A DNA stretch of 64,000 nucleotides from JADGGM01 sp027307005 (lineage in GTDB: Bacteria; Gemmatimonadota; Gemmatimonadetes; Gemmatimonadales; Gemmatimonadaceae): contig DATIEP010000088.1 in NCBI GenBank assembly GCA_035455745.1, positions 1 to 64,000 of the forward strand, in the 5' to 3' direction. Shown here one piece after another: positions 26,407-35,362 of this stretch. The position numbers were made by a program, and so were the translations under genes. Below the pieces are notes generated by a model, which saw only the letters and a list, made by a program, of their open reading frames with translations, had not been told where the DNA came from and made no database searches. Positions within the stretch are counted from its first letter, which is position 1. Every line of letters starts with the position of its first letter.

Positions 26407-27993
26407 ATGTCGACCTCGTGGACCCTCGCACGCACGTTTACCGCGCGCGCCGAGGAACACCCCGATCGTGCCATGCTGGTCGCGGCGGGACGCACGTGGT
26501 CCTATGGACAGGTGGATGCGAAGTCCTCTGCGCTCGCCGCCGCGTTGGGCGAGCTGGGCATCGAAGCGGACGATCGCATTGCCATCGTCATGCCCAACTG
26601 GCCCGAGTGGGTGATCACCCTGCTCGCCGCCGCCAAACTCGGCGCCACCATCGTTCCGCTCAATGCTCGGCTCAGCTACCACGAGCTCAAGTACCAGCTG
26701 CGGCACGCCGAGGTGTCCGCAGTGTTTGCGGCGGAACGACACGGCGGCATCGACTATCTCCAGATTTTCGAGGACATCATCGCCGAGCTGCCGGACCTGC
26801 TGTACCTCGTCACCGTTGGCGACGAGGAGCTGTGGTACGATGACAGGATCTTCCGCTTCGAGGATCTGCTGTCGAGTGGGGAAGGACGCGCGCTCCCGTC
26901 GCACTCCGAGGTCGATGACGACTCCGATCTCGCCCTGCTGTACACGTCGGGTACGATGGGCAAACCGAAAGGCGTACGACTGTCGCACCGGAACATTGTC
27001 GAAACGGCAGTGCGCACCGGTGAAGCACTCGAGGTGGAACCCGCCGATCGCGTGCTCGTCTCGGTGCCGCTGTTCACGATCTTCGGCTTCAGCATCGTCG
27101 TCGGTACGCTTGCCGCAGGCGCAACGGTGGTGCTACTCGACACCTTCGACGCCGAGCGCGCCATCGACTTGCTGCGGCGCGAAAGCGTGACCGTGATGCA
27201 CGGTGTGCCCACGATCTACCACCTCATCATGCGGTCGCCCGGATTCGATCCCGGCGCGTTCCCGCATCTCCGCACCGGTGTTGTTGCCGGCGGTCCGGTC
27301 CACGAAGATCTCGTGCGCCGCATTCGCCGGTGGTGCGATGTGCAGGTGGCATACGGCCTCACCGAGACGGGGCCGACGGTGACGATCACTCGCTTCAACG
27401 ACTCCGACGAGAGGCGCCTCACGACGGTGGGTCGCCCGCTGCCGGGTGTCGAGATCAAAGCGGTGGACTTCGTGACCGGCGCGCTGCACGGCCCCGAGGC
27501 AGTCGGCGAAATCGCCGTGCGGGGCCCGAACGTGATGCAAGGCTACGCCCGCATGCCCGCGGAGACCGCCCGGTCGTTCTCCCCGGAAGGCTTCTTCCTG
27601 ACTGGTGATCTCGGCATCATCGATGAGGAAGGCTATTTGCGGATTGTTGGGCGCACGAAGGAGACCATCGTGCGCGGTGGATATCAGATCTATCCGCGCG
27701 AGGTCGAAGACCTTCTGCGCGCCCACCCTGCAGTCGACGACGTCTGCGTGATCGGTGTTCCCCATGATGTCATGGGCGAGCTGGTCTGCGCGTGCGTCGT
27801 GCCAGTGGAAGGCGCGGTCATCACCGGCGACGAGTTGAAAGATTTCGCCCGCGATACGATGGCCGACTACAAACTCCCTGATCTCGTCCGCTTCTTCGAT
27901 ACTTTCCCCATGACCGGGAGCGGGAAGGTGAAGCGGCGGGAGCTCGAGCGCACGGTGTCGCTCGAATACACTGCTACGATAGGAAGCACATGA
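26407..27993 (+). CDS. AMP-forming acyl-CoA synthetase/ligase
   Basis: At 528 residues this is a standard ANL-superfamily adenylating enzyme. The phosphate-binding loop is YTSGTMGKPKG (Y179-G189). AYGLTETGPTVTITRF is the A5 motif, GFFLTGDLGIIDEEGYLRIVGRTKETIVRGGYQIYPREVE covers A7-A8, and the catalytic lysine is K507 in GSGKVKRREL. It activates a carboxylic acid, probably a fatty or aryl acid, to an acyl-CoA. The substrate pocket cannot be read. It overlaps the NYN gene by 4 bp. Confidence 0.9.
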   Translation: MSTSWTLARTFTARAEEHPDRAMLVAAGRTWSYGQVDAKSSALAAALGELGIEADDRIAIVMPNWPEWVITLLAAAKLGATIVPLNARLSYHELKYQLRHAEVSAVFAAERHGGIDYLQIFEDIIAELPDLLYLVTVGDEELWYDDRIFRFEDLLSSGEGRALPSHSEVDDDSDLALLYTSGTMGKPKGVRLSHRNIVETAVRTGEALEVEPADRVLVSVPLFTIFGFSIVVGTLAAGATVVLLDTFDAERAIDLLRRESVTVMHGVPTIYHLIMRSPGFDPGAFPHLRTGVVAGGPVHEDLVRRIRRWCDVQVAYGLTETGPTVTITRFNDSDERRLTTVGRPLPGVEIKAVDFVTGALHGPEAVGEIAVRGPNVMQGYARMPAETARSFSPEGFFLTGDLGIIDEEGYLRIVGRTKETIVRGGYQIYPREVEDLLRAHPAVDDVCVIGVPHDVMGELVCACVVPVEGAVITGDELKDFARDTMADYKLPDLVRFFDTFPMTGSGKVKRRELERTVSLEYTATIGST

Positions 27994-29735
27994 ACTCACG
28001 CAACATGCGACCGGCGCCGTCCCGGATTCCGGTCACTCCCGTGCATCGAGGTCCGCAAGCCATGGCGGCGCAGTCGTTCGGCGCGCCGCCGTTCGTGCAT
28101 GCGCCCAATGCCGCACTCCTCATCGACTTCGACAACGTGACGATGGGGATCCGTTCCGACCTGGGACACGAGCTCCGCAATCTGCTCTCGTCGGACATCA
28201 TCAAAGGCAAGGTCGCGGTGCAGCGCGCGTACGCCGACTGGCGGCGCTATCCGCAGTACATCGTGCCGCTCACCGAGGCGTCGATCGACCTCATTTTCGC
28301 GCCGGCGTACGGGTCCTCCAAGAAGAACGCGACCGACATCCGGTTGGCGATCGATGCGCTGGAGCTCGTGTTCACGCGCTCGGAGATCGGCACATTCATT
28401 TTGCTGTCGGGCGACTCCGATTTCTCGAGTCTCGTCGTCAAGCTCAAGGAGTACGGGAAGTACGTGATCGGCGTCGGCATTCGCGAGTCGTCGAGCGATC
28501 TGCTCGTCATGAATTGCGACGAGTACTACAGCTACAACGCGCTCGCCGGGTTGGTGAAGTCCGGCGAGGACGAACACGTTTCGCGCGATCCGTGGGAATT
28601 GGTGGTGGAAGCGGTGTCCCGCATGAAGCGGAACGGCGATGTGATGCGTGCCGACCGGCTGAAGCAGGTGATGCAGGACATCGACAATTCGTTCGACGAG
28701 AAGAACCTCGGCATGGCGAAGTTCTCGCGGTTCGTCACCGAGGCGGCCCAGCGCGGGCTGCTCAAGCTGACGAAGCTCGAGAACGGGCAGATGGAGGTGG
28801 ACGCGGCGGACGATGGCGCGGCCGCGGCAGCGCCTGCGGCGCCGCGCGCGTCCGCGCCTAGCGGCCTAACGGAGGAGCGGGCGAACGGCACCGAGGAGAC
28901 GGCGCGCCGCGGCCGCCGCGGCCGCGGTCGCGGACGCGACCGCAACCGCGGCGCCCCGGCGCCTGGAGGCCCGCGCGACGCCCACCTCGCGCCGCCCATG
29001 GCCGAGCCCGTCGCCGCCCCGCCCACGGCCGAGATGACGGGCGAGCGCCTCACGCGCGAGGAAGCCCTCGACCTGGTCCAGCGCGCCGTCGCCCAGGTCG
29101 GCGCCACGTCCGCCGAGCCCGTGCCCACGTCCGTCGTTAGGCGCGCGGCGCGCGAGCTCCTGGGCCGCGACTCGGAGTCGCTCAACGAGCGGTTCTTCCA
29201 CCGCATCCTGCGCGATGCGCACGATGCGGAACGGATCGATCTCCGCCTCCACGGCGAGGACTACGAGGTGGCGCCGGCCGCGGCCCGCGCGGCTGACGCC
29301 GCGCCGGCCGCGCCGGCCGCCGACGCAGCGACCGACGCGAGCCAGGCCCAACGGAGCGTCGCCAACGCCGCATCCCTGCGCCGCGGCATGCGCCACCGCG
29401 GACTCCGCACCAGCCGCGCCGGCGAGCTGCCGCCCGACCTGCTCTCGGTCGGCGTCGTTGGCCTAACGCCAGTCGAACCCGAACCCGCGCCCGAGCCGGT
29501 CGCCGAGCCCGTTCCGCCGGCCGACACGGAAGACGCCGCCGACACGCCGCCGGCGCGGCGCCCGCGCGGCCGTCGCGGCGGCAAGTCCGGCGCGCGCACC
29601 CGCGGCAAGACGGCCGCCGCTGCCGCCGCCCCCGCCCAGACCGAGGCGCCCGCCAAGCCGCGCCGATCCCCCCGTGGACGGGCGCGAAAGAAGACGGCCG
29701 AACCGACCGCCCCGCCGGCCGGAGGCGAGGGATGA
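27990..29735 (+). CDS. NYN (PIN-like) ribonuclease-domain protein with OST-HTH/LOTUS domain
   Basis: The 581-residue protein begins with a LabA/NYN domain at residues 40-185. Acidic residues of a PIN-like active site are visible: LLIDFDN (D46, D48), D116 in NATDIRLAID, and LSGDSDFSSL (D142, D144). Residues 200-270 (DPWELVVEAVSRMKRNGDVMRADRLKQVM onward) match an OST-HTH/LOTUS RNA-binding domain. A second helical segment near 345-425 may be another. An arginine/glycine-rich linker (about 305-325) and a long Ala/Pro/Arg/Lys tail follow, like RG-box RNA-binding proteins. It is probably an RNA-processing or RNA-silencing factor; targets unknown. ATGA overlaps link it to both neighbours. Confidence 0.82.
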   Translation: MNSRNMRPAPSRIPVTPVHRGPQAMAAQSFGAPPFVHAPNAALLIDFDNVTMGIRSDLGHELRNLLSSDIIKGKVAVQRAYADWRRYPQYIVPLTEASIDLIFAPAYGSSKKNATDIRLAIDALELVFTRSEIGTFILLSGDSDFSSLVVKLKEYGKYVIGVGIRESSSDLLVMNCDEYYSYNALAGLVKSGEDEHVSRDPWELVVEAVSRMKRNGDVMRADRLKQVMQDIDNSFDEKNLGMAKFSRFVTEAAQRGLLKLTKLENGQMEVDAADDGAAAAAPAAPRASAPSGLTEERANGTEETARRGRRGRGRGRDRNRGAPAPGGPRDAHLAPPMAEPVAAPPTAEMTGERLTREEALDLVQRAVAQVGATSAEPVPTSVVRRAARELLGRDSESLNERFFHRILRDAHDAERIDLRLHGEDYEVAPAAARAADAAPAAPAADAATDASQAQRSVANAASLRRGMRHRGLRTSRAGELPPDLLSVGVVGLTPVEPEPAPEPVAEPVPPADTEDAADTPPARRPRGRRGGKSGARTRGKTAAAAAAPAQTEAPAKPRRSPRGRARKKTAEPTAPPAGGEG

Positions 29736-30406
29736 CCGAGAACGCCGCGCGCACCGCGCGGCGTTCTCGCATCGCGGCGCTCGGGCGTCCGTTGCCGCGG
29801 TCGTTCTACGACCGCGACACGGAGCTCGTCGCCCGCGACTTGTTAGGCGCCGTGTTGCGCTCGGTCACGCCGGACGGCGTCGCCGCCGGCCGCATCGTCG
29901 AGACCGAAGCCTACCTCGGCGAGCACGACGGCGCGTGCCACGCCGCCGCAGGCCTAACGCAACGCACCCGGTGGCTGTACGGCCCGCCCGGCATCGCGTA
30001 CGTCTACTTCATCTACGGCGTACACTGGTGCTTCAACGCCGTCACACGGCGCGAAGGCCTGCCGAGCGCCGTGCTCGTCCGAGCGCTCGAACCGGTCGAT
30101 GGACTCGAGCTCATGCGCCGCCGCCGCGCCGCCCGGACCGCCGATCGCGGCCTGACCAACGGACCGGGAAAATTGTGCGCGGCGCTCGCGATCACCGGCG
30201 CCGAGAGCGGTGCTCGCCTCGACCGTCCACCGCTCTCGATTCTCGGCGGAGAGCCGGTGCCCGATGCGAACGTCGAGGTGTCACCGCGCATCGGCATCAG
30301 CCGCGCCGCCGACTGGCCGCTCCGCTGGTACATCAAGGACAACCCGTTCGTCTCGCGCGCACCCAGCCTCAGGCCGCGCCGGCCGAGACGCACGCATGCG
30401 CGCTGA
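29732..30406 (+). CDS. Alkyladenine (3-methyladenine) DNA glycosylase, AAG/MPG family
   Basis: The 224-residue enzyme shows the AAG fold signature. It has SFYDRDTELVARDLLGAVL, the catalytic-glutamate region GRIVETEAYLGEHDGACHA, the family landmark YGPPGIAYVYFIYGVHWCFNAVT, and NGPGKLCAALAI. It excises alkylated purines in base-excision repair. Length is normal. It overlaps the NYN gene by 4 bp and the dipeptidase by 11 bp, so it sits mid-operon. Confidence 0.94.
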   Translation: MTENAARTARRSRIAALGRPLPRSFYDRDTELVARDLLGAVLRSVTPDGVAAGRIVETEAYLGEHDGACHAAAGLTQRTRWLYGPPGIAYVYFIYGVHWCFNAVTRREGLPSAVLVRALEPVDGLELMRRRRAARTADRGLTNGPGKLCAALAITGAESGARLDRPPLSILGGEPVPDANVEVSPRIGISRAADWPLRWYIKDNPFVSRAPSLRPRRPRRTHAR

Positions 30407-31532
30407 GGACCTACCGGAAATCTCCGAGCGCGCGGGGCGCCTCTACCGCGACGCCATCGTCATCGACACGCACAACGACCTCGCCACCAAGATGCTCGAC
30501 GAGGGATACGACCCGGCCGTGCGCCACTCGCCGTCCGAGGGCCACACCGATGTGCCGCGGCTGATCGAATCGGGCATCACCGCCCAGGTGCTGGCCGCGT
30601 GGGTCGACGCGCCGTATGCCCAACGCGGCGCCGGCGCCGCGTTCGAGCGGGCGCTGGCCTACACGGACGCGATTCACGCGCTCATCGACGCCTGCCCGGA
30701 CGCGCTCCGCTTTGCCGCCACTGGCGCCGACATCCGGCGCGCCAAGGCCGACGGCGTCGTCGCGATCCTGATCGGCGTCGAAGGCGGACACGCGATCGAA
30801 GATTCGCTCGACCATCTCCGGGAGCTCAAGCGCCGCGGCGCATGCTACCTCACCCTCACGTGGAACAACGGAAACCACTGGGCGGGATCGTCGATCGGCT
30901 CCGGAGCCACGCGCACCGCCGGCCTCACGCCGTTCGGCCGCCAGGTGATCGCCGAGCTCAATCGGTTAGGCATGCTCGTCGACGTGTCGCACACGTCGAG
31001 CGAAACGCTCGCCGATGTCCTCGCCGCGTCGGAGGCGCCGGTCATCGCGTCCCACTCGAGCGCCCGGGCGCTCGCCGACCATCCGCGGAATCTCAGCGAC
31101 GAGGAGCTGCGCGCCATCGCCGCGCGCGGCGGCGTGATCTGCGTCAACTTCTACTCGCGCTTCATCGAGGTGCGCATGCGCGACGCGATGGATGCCGCCG
31201 AAGCGCGAGCCGAAGCCGAGCCGGCCGGCACGGCCGCGCAACGGTCCGCTCGCCTCGAGGCGCTGCTGGCGCGCATTCCGCCCACGCCGCTCTCGATCCT
31301 CATCGACCACATCGACCACATCGCCCGCGTCGCCGGCATCGACCACGTCGGACTCGGCAGCGACTTCGATGGTATCCGCCTAACGCCAGCCAGCCTCGAC
31401 GACGTCACGGCCTACCCGCGCATCGCGCAAGCACTCCTCGATCGCGGCTACAGCGACGACGATGTCCGCAAAGTCCTCGGCGCCAACGTCCTTCGTCTCA
31501 TCGACACCGTAGTGACCGCGATCCCGCGCTGA
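30396..31532 (+). CDS. Membrane (renal-type) dipeptidase, M19 family
   Basis: I start at ATG 30396, giving 378 residues; a longer upstream frame lies inside the glycosylase gene. M19 zinc-site motifs are present: IDTHNDLATKML (H26, D28), the metal-bridging glutamate in GVEGGHAIEDS, DVSHTSSETLADVL, ASHSSARALADHPRNL, and DHVGLGSDFDG. The enzyme hydrolyses dipeptides, often with D-residues or beta-lactam-like bonds. No signal peptide is visible, so it is likely cytoplasmic. Confidence 0.92.
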   Translation: MRAEDLPEISERAGRLYRDAIVIDTHNDLATKMLDEGYDPAVRHSPSEGHTDVPRLIESGITAQVLAAWVDAPYAQRGAGAAFERALAYTDAIHALIDACPDALRFAATGADIRRAKADGVVAILIGVEGGHAIEDSLDHLRELKRRGACYLTLTWNNGNHWAGSSIGSGATRTAGLTPFGRQVIAELNRLGMLVDVSHTSSETLADVLAASEAPVIASHSSARALADHPRNLSDEELRAIAARGGVICVNFYSRFIEVRMRDAMDAAEARAEAEPAGTAAQRSARLEALLARIPPTPLSILIDHIDHIARVAGIDHVGLGSDFDGIRLTPASLDDVTAYPRIAQALLDRGYSDDDVRKVLGANVLRLIDTVVTAIPR

Positions 31533-31556
31533 TGAACGCCCCTCGCCCGCCTTGTC

Positions 31557-31680
31557 TTGTCCGCGCTTTGTCCGTCTGTTATCCGGCAGTGGCCGTCTTA
31601 AAGTTGTCCGCGCTTTGTCCGTCTTTTGTCCGGCAGTGTCCGTCTTTTACTTCGGCAGTGTCCGTCTTTCACTCCGGTCT
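31557..31680. repeat. 47-bp tandem repeat, two units plus a partial third
   Basis: Downstream of the dipeptidase a 47-bp unit beginning TTGTCCGCGCTTTGTCCGTC starts at 31557 and again at 31604, with a few mismatches. A partial third copy (GGCAGTGTCCGTCTTTCACT) runs from about 31653. The submotif TGTCCGTCTTT recurs inside each unit. It is pyrimidine-rich and lies in the convergent gap before the stop of the minus-strand barrel gene (31669), so it may work as a transcription stop. Confidence 0.8.
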
Positions 31681-32316
31681 ATCGATCGACGACCCGAAGT
31701 TGTACCGGATTCCGCCCTCCAATATGTACGTCGACCGGCCATTCAACAGGAATTTCGCCGCCGACGGCATGTAGGTCACCTGGCCGAACAACGAGTACCG
31801 GCGATACGACGCCTGCAGACCGGCGAGCGCGATGAAGGAAATTCTGTCGCGGTTGTTCTGCAGCTGATCCTGAATTTGCGGCTCGACCAGCGGATCCGCG
31901 GGCTGATCGATCTGTCCAACTTGCTGGATCAGATTCATCGAAAACCCGACGCCGCCATACGGACGGAAGCTTCCCCACGCCACCGGAAACGCCAACGCCG
32001 CCGCGCTGTACCGCCGCATGTCCTTCATCGCGACGCGATAGCTGTTCCCCTGGTTGTCCGTCACCGCCGACGTGGTGTTGAAGAAGTCCTGCTCGCCGGA
32101 GATGTAGAGACCACCCTTGCTGCGCGTGATGATCATGTCGAACCCGATCGACGGCGCAACGTGGTTCGACACCGTTGTCGTCGAGAACGTCATGAGGCCG
32201 GCCTTCGCTCCCCAGAACCACGAGTCCTGGAAGGGTCGGTTCGACTGGGCCGCACCGACCGCCGGTAGCAGCGCCACGAGGGCGAGCCCGGAAGTCATCC
32301 ACCGGACCGTGCGCAT
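31669..32316 (-). CDS. Small outer-membrane beta-barrel protein
   Basis: The start at ATG 32316 is chosen because GAGGAG lies 7 nt upstream; it gives 215 residues. A signal peptide (MRTVRWMTSGLALVALLPAVGAAQ) is followed by alternating hydrophobic strands such as AKAGLMTFSTTTVSNHVAPSIGFDMII, GGLYISGEQDFF and SLFGQVTYMPSA. It ends in an aromatic strand (TYILEGGIRYNFG) that is not quite terminal. This fits an OmpA/OmpW-like eight-strand barrel of the porin-like type. Function unknown. Confidence 0.65.
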   Translation of the reverse strand: MRTVRWMTSGLALVALLPAVGAAQSNRPFQDSWFWGAKAGLMTFSTTTVSNHVAPSIGFDMIITRSKGGLYISGEQDFFNTTSAVTDNQGNSYRVAMKDMRRYSAAALAFPVAWGSFRPYGGVGFSMNLIQQVGQIDQPADPLVEPQIQDQLQNNRDRISFIALAGLQASYRRYSLFGQVTYMPSAAKFLLNGRSTYILEGGIRYNFGSSIDRPE

Positions 32317-32622
32317 GGTGAAACTCCTCATGTGTGAAAAAGGAGAGGGCTGAGTAGTTGGACTTGGAAGAACTGGGGACGTGCGTGCGGGTCTTGCCCT
32401 GGAAAACAGTCCTGTTATGGCGCTTAAGCTCATGTCAGAGACGAGAGTGACGCAGAGTGGTCACGCAGACCGGATGGCTCCGTCATCCTGACATCCACCC
32501 GATCGGCCGGTTACGGTCGCGCGTCCGGGCGGACCCATCTGCTTGACCGCGGGCGTCGCGTCCGCCAGCTTGGCGAAAGACGCGTGATCGGGCGGGGCGG
32601 AATCCCAGAGGGAGTGAACAGC
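32317..32622. other. 306-bp divergent spacer
   Basis: It holds the leader of the minus-strand barrel gene and the upstream region of the plus-strand HIRAN-like gene. Part is AT-richer (32395-32440), as expected for promoters. I see no RNA gene, no strong hairpin and no convincing -35/-10 pair. A long antisense reading frame here has no signs of coding. Confidence 0.5.
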
Positions 32623-32961
32623 ATGAAAGAGCACGCCACCGCCATGTATCCGCCGGTCGAGCAGTTTCATAGCGCGGTGTACGGCACCGTGTTCGGCCGG
32701 CGCATGGAGACCGTGCACCGGCTCCGCGCGGGCGATGCGCTGATTCTCGTCCCGGACCCGCCGGGCACGGACAACCCCGCGGTGTGGGTGCACGCCGCCG
32801 GCGGCGACGTCGTTGGGCACCTGCCGTTTGCGGTGTCGGGCTGGCTCGTGCCGTGGATGCTGGACGGCGGCCGGTGTCAGGCGCGCGTGCAGCGGGTCGA
32901 GGCGGACGACGTCGCCAGCTGGAAGCGCGTCATCGTCCACCTCACCCTCGGCGCCATCTAA
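32623..32961 (+). CDS. Small HIRAN-like domain protein
   Basis: The start at ATG 32623 is supported by a GAGGGAG Shine-Dalgarno about 9 nt upstream and gives 112 residues. An upstream GTG in the same frame lacks one. The core GDALILVPDPPGTDNPAVWVHAAGGDVVGHLPFAVSGWLVPWMLDGGRCQARVQRV resembles the HIRAN domain, a beta-barrel that binds DNA ends or damaged DNA and is usually fused to helicases or nucleases. Here it is alone. The assignment is by pattern only; the gene may be a general nucleic-acid-binding accessory. Confidence 0.6.
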   Translation: MKEHATAMYPPVEQFHSAVYGTVFGRRMETVHRLRAGDALILVPDPPGTDNPAVWVHAAGGDVVGHLPFAVSGWLVPWMLDGGRCQARVQRVEADDVASWKRVIVHLTLGAI

Positions 32962-32966
32962 CTGAG

Positions 32967-34166
32967 TTAGACGAGCCCCAGCGCCTGGCCGACCCGCCGG
33001 AACGCACGCACGGCGGTGTCGAGATCGTCGCGGGTGTGCGCGGCGGACAACTGGCAGCGGATGCGCGCGTGGCCCTGCGGCACCACCGGGTAGCCGAAGC
33101 CCGTCACGAAGATTCCTTCATCCAGCATCATCTCGCTCATCTTGATGGCTAACGCAGTTTCGCCGACGATGATCGGGACGATCGGCGTCTCGCCGGGAAT
33201 CGGCTTGAATCCTGCTTCCGTGATCGCACCGCGAAAATACACGGTGTTCTCGCGGAGCCGCTCGACGCGATCGGGATGCTGCTCGATGAACGTCACCGCG
33301 GCCAGCGCGCTGCCCGCGACCGTCGGCGGCAGCGCGTTCGAGAAGAGCTGCGGGCGCGAGCGCTGCGTGAGATAGTCGGTGAGCGCCGCCGCCCCCGCGG
33401 TGAATCCGCCGGCCGCGCCGCCCACCGCCTTACCGAGCGTCGACGTGATCACGTCGACCTCGCCCAACACACCGTGATACTCGGCCGTGCCGCGGCCGCG
33501 AGTGCCCAACACACCGGTGCCGTGCGAATCATCCATCACCACGATCGCATCGTGCTTGCGCGCGAGCTCCAGAATGTCGGGCAGTTTCGCGATGTCTCCT
33601 TCCATCGAAAACACGCCATCGGTCCAGATGATCCGCCGCCGCGCGCCGGCGGCCGCGGCAAGCTTCGCATCGAGGTCGCCCATGTCCGAGTGCTTGTACA
33701 CCGCGGTCGTCACCTTCGTGATCGCTTTCGCCAAGCGGATCGAATCGATGATCGACGCGTGGTTGAGCGCGTCGGAAATCACGAAGTCGCCTTCCTCGAC
33801 CACGGTCGCGGTGAACCCCTCGTTCGCATTCCACGCCGACACGTACGTGAGCGACGACTCGGTGCCGACGAACCGGGCCAGCGCGCGCTCGAGGTCCCGG
33901 TGGATCGTGAACGTCCCGCAGATGAATCGGACGCTGCCCGTGCCGGCGCCGAAGCGCTCGAGCGCATCCTCGCCGCCCTTGATCACCGCCGGCTCGGCCG
34001 ACAAGCCCAGATAGTTGTTGGAGGACAGGATGAGCACGTCGCCGCGTCCTTCCATGCGGACGTGCGCGGCTTGCGGCGACTCGAGGTAGTTGAGCCGCTT
34101 GTAGACACCGTCCCGCTTGAACGCGTCGAGCGCGCCGTTCAGTTGCTTGGCAAAGTTCGGATTCAC
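32967..34166 (-). CDS. kbl: Glycine C-acetyltransferase (2-amino-3-ketobutyrate CoA ligase)
   Basis: The family match begins VNPNFAKQLNGALDAFKRDGVYKRLN at GTG 34166, giving 399 residues, the usual Kbl length. A longer frame upstream reads through tdh. PLP residues are evident: SDALNHASIIDSIRLAK, VMDDSHGTGVLG, and the Schiff-base lysine in ITSTLGKAVGGAAGG. It cleaves 2-amino-3-oxobutanoate with CoA to glycine and acetyl-CoA. It lies 32 bp after tdh, so the pair forms the classic threonine-degradation operon. Confidence 0.95.
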   Translation of the reverse strand: MNPNFAKQLNGALDAFKRDGVYKRLNYLESPQAAHVRMEGRGDVLILSSNNYLGLSAEPAVIKGGEDALERFGAGTGSVRFICGTFTIHRDLERALARFVGTESSLTYVSAWNANEGFTATVVEEGDFVISDALNHASIIDSIRLAKAITKVTTAVYKHSDMGDLDAKLAAAAGARRRIIWTDGVFSMEGDIAKLPDILELARKHDAIVVMDDSHGTGVLGTRGRGTAEYHGVLGEVDVITSTLGKAVGGAAGGFTAGAAALTDYLTQRSRPQLFSNALPPTVAGSALAAVTFIEQHPDRVERLRENTVYFRGAITEAGFKPIPGETPIVPIIVGETALAIKMSEMMLDEGIFVTGFGYPVVPQGHARIRCQLSAAHTRDDLDTAVRAFRRVGQALGLV

Positions 34167-34198
34167 GGCAGGGTTCGAGAAAGAGAAGGGTGCGCGCG

Positions 34199-35224
34199 TT
34201 AGGCGATCTCGAAGATCACCTTGCCGGCCTCGCCGCTCTTGATGGCGTGGATCGCCTCGTCGGCGCACTCGAGCGGGAAGCGATGCGTGATCACCGGCGT
34301 CGGATCGAACTCGCGCGATCGCAAGAATCGGGTGATCTGGATCCACGTCTCGTACATCCGGCGTCCCGTCACGCCGTACACCGTCACACCCTTGAAAATC
34401 AGCTCGGTCGCAAAATCGAATTGCATGGGCTTGGCCGGCACACCGAGCATCTGTACGCGACCCGCCCGCCGCACGAGCGCGAACGCTTGATGAATGGCCG
34501 ACGGAACCCCCGACATCTCCAACACGACGTCCACGCCGAGTCCATCCGTGTGACGCTTCACCGTGCGTTCGAGCTCGTCCGGATGCACCACGTCGTCGGC
34601 ACCCATCTGCTTCGCGAGCGCCAGTCGCGTCTCGTTCACATCCGACGCAATGATTCGCGATGCGCCGGCCGCGTGGCAGATCCCGACCGCGAAGATGCCG
34701 ATGGGCCCGCACCCCGTGATCAACACCGTCGCGCCGGGAATCTCCGCCGTGAGCGCAGTGTGGAACGCGTTGCCCATCGGATCGTGAATGCCGCCGATGT
34801 CGTACGAGATGTCATCGTCGAGATGCCACACGTTGGTCGCGGGCATGGCGATGTATTCCGCGAAACAGCCATCGCGATCGACGCCGATCACTTTCGTGTA
34901 CGGACACGCATGCGCATTGCCCGTCCGGCACAGGAGACATCGCCCATCGACGATGTGCCCCTCGGCCGTCACCCGATCGCCGACGTGGACGTCGACAACC
35001 AACGAGCCGACGCGGGCGACATCGCCGGCGAACTCGTGCCCAACGATGAACGGCGGATGACACCGGCCGCGCGCCCAGTCATCCCACTCGTAGATGTGCA
35101 CGTCCGTCCCGCAGACACCCGCGCGACGCACACGAATCAGCACCTCGTCGTCGCGAATCGTTGGTTCGGGAACATCCTTCAACGTGAAACCGGGGGCTGC
35201 AGTCTCTTTGACGAGCGCTCTCAC
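34199..35224 (-). CDS. tdh: L-threonine 3-dehydrogenase
   Basis: The 341-residue zinc medium-chain dehydrogenase has the catalytic-zinc cysteine motif RRAGVCGTDVHIYEWDDWA and the structural-zinc loop GRCLLCRTGNAHACP (with fewer cysteines than usual). The NAD-binding GxGxxG-like VLITGCGPIGIFAVGICHAAGA and the Tdh-diagnostic IHDPMGNAFHTAL follow. It oxidises threonine to 2-amino-3-oxobutanoate, the Kbl substrate. It starts at GTG and its TAA stop falls inside a GTTAGGC motif (34198-34204). Confidence 0.94.
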   Translation of the reverse strand: MRALVKETAAPGFTLKDVPEPTIRDDEVLIRVRRAGVCGTDVHIYEWDDWARGRCHPPFIVGHEFAGDVARVGSLVVDVHVGDRVTAEGHIVDGRCLLCRTGNAHACPYTKVIGVDRDGCFAEYIAMPATNVWHLDDDISYDIGGIHDPMGNAFHTALTAEIPGATVLITGCGPIGIFAVGICHAAGASRIIASDVNETRLALAKQMGADDVVHPDELERTVKRHTDGLGVDVVLEMSGVPSAIHQAFALVRRAGRVQMLGVPAKPMQFDFATELIFKGVTVYGVTGRRMYETWIQITRFLRSREFDPTPVITHRFPLECADEAIHAIKSGEAGKVIFEIA

Positions 35225-35362
35225 GCGATCTATGGCTCCAATCGATGGTCAACGTCCGCGTTCACACGGCATCCACATCACACCGGCGCGCGGGAAAGCT
35301 GTCGCTGGACCGCCGATGACGCCAGGGGAACTCCGCACGACGTCCCGTTGGTCGCTCGCCGT

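Noticed and set aside
31557..31680. CRISPR array
   Set aside because: The units are adjacent with no unique spacers and no Cas genes are near; it is a simple tandem repeat.
34167..34712. N-terminal extension of Kbl into tdh
   Set aside because: It would read antisense-like low-complexity sequence through tdh; the Kbl family begins at GTG 34166.
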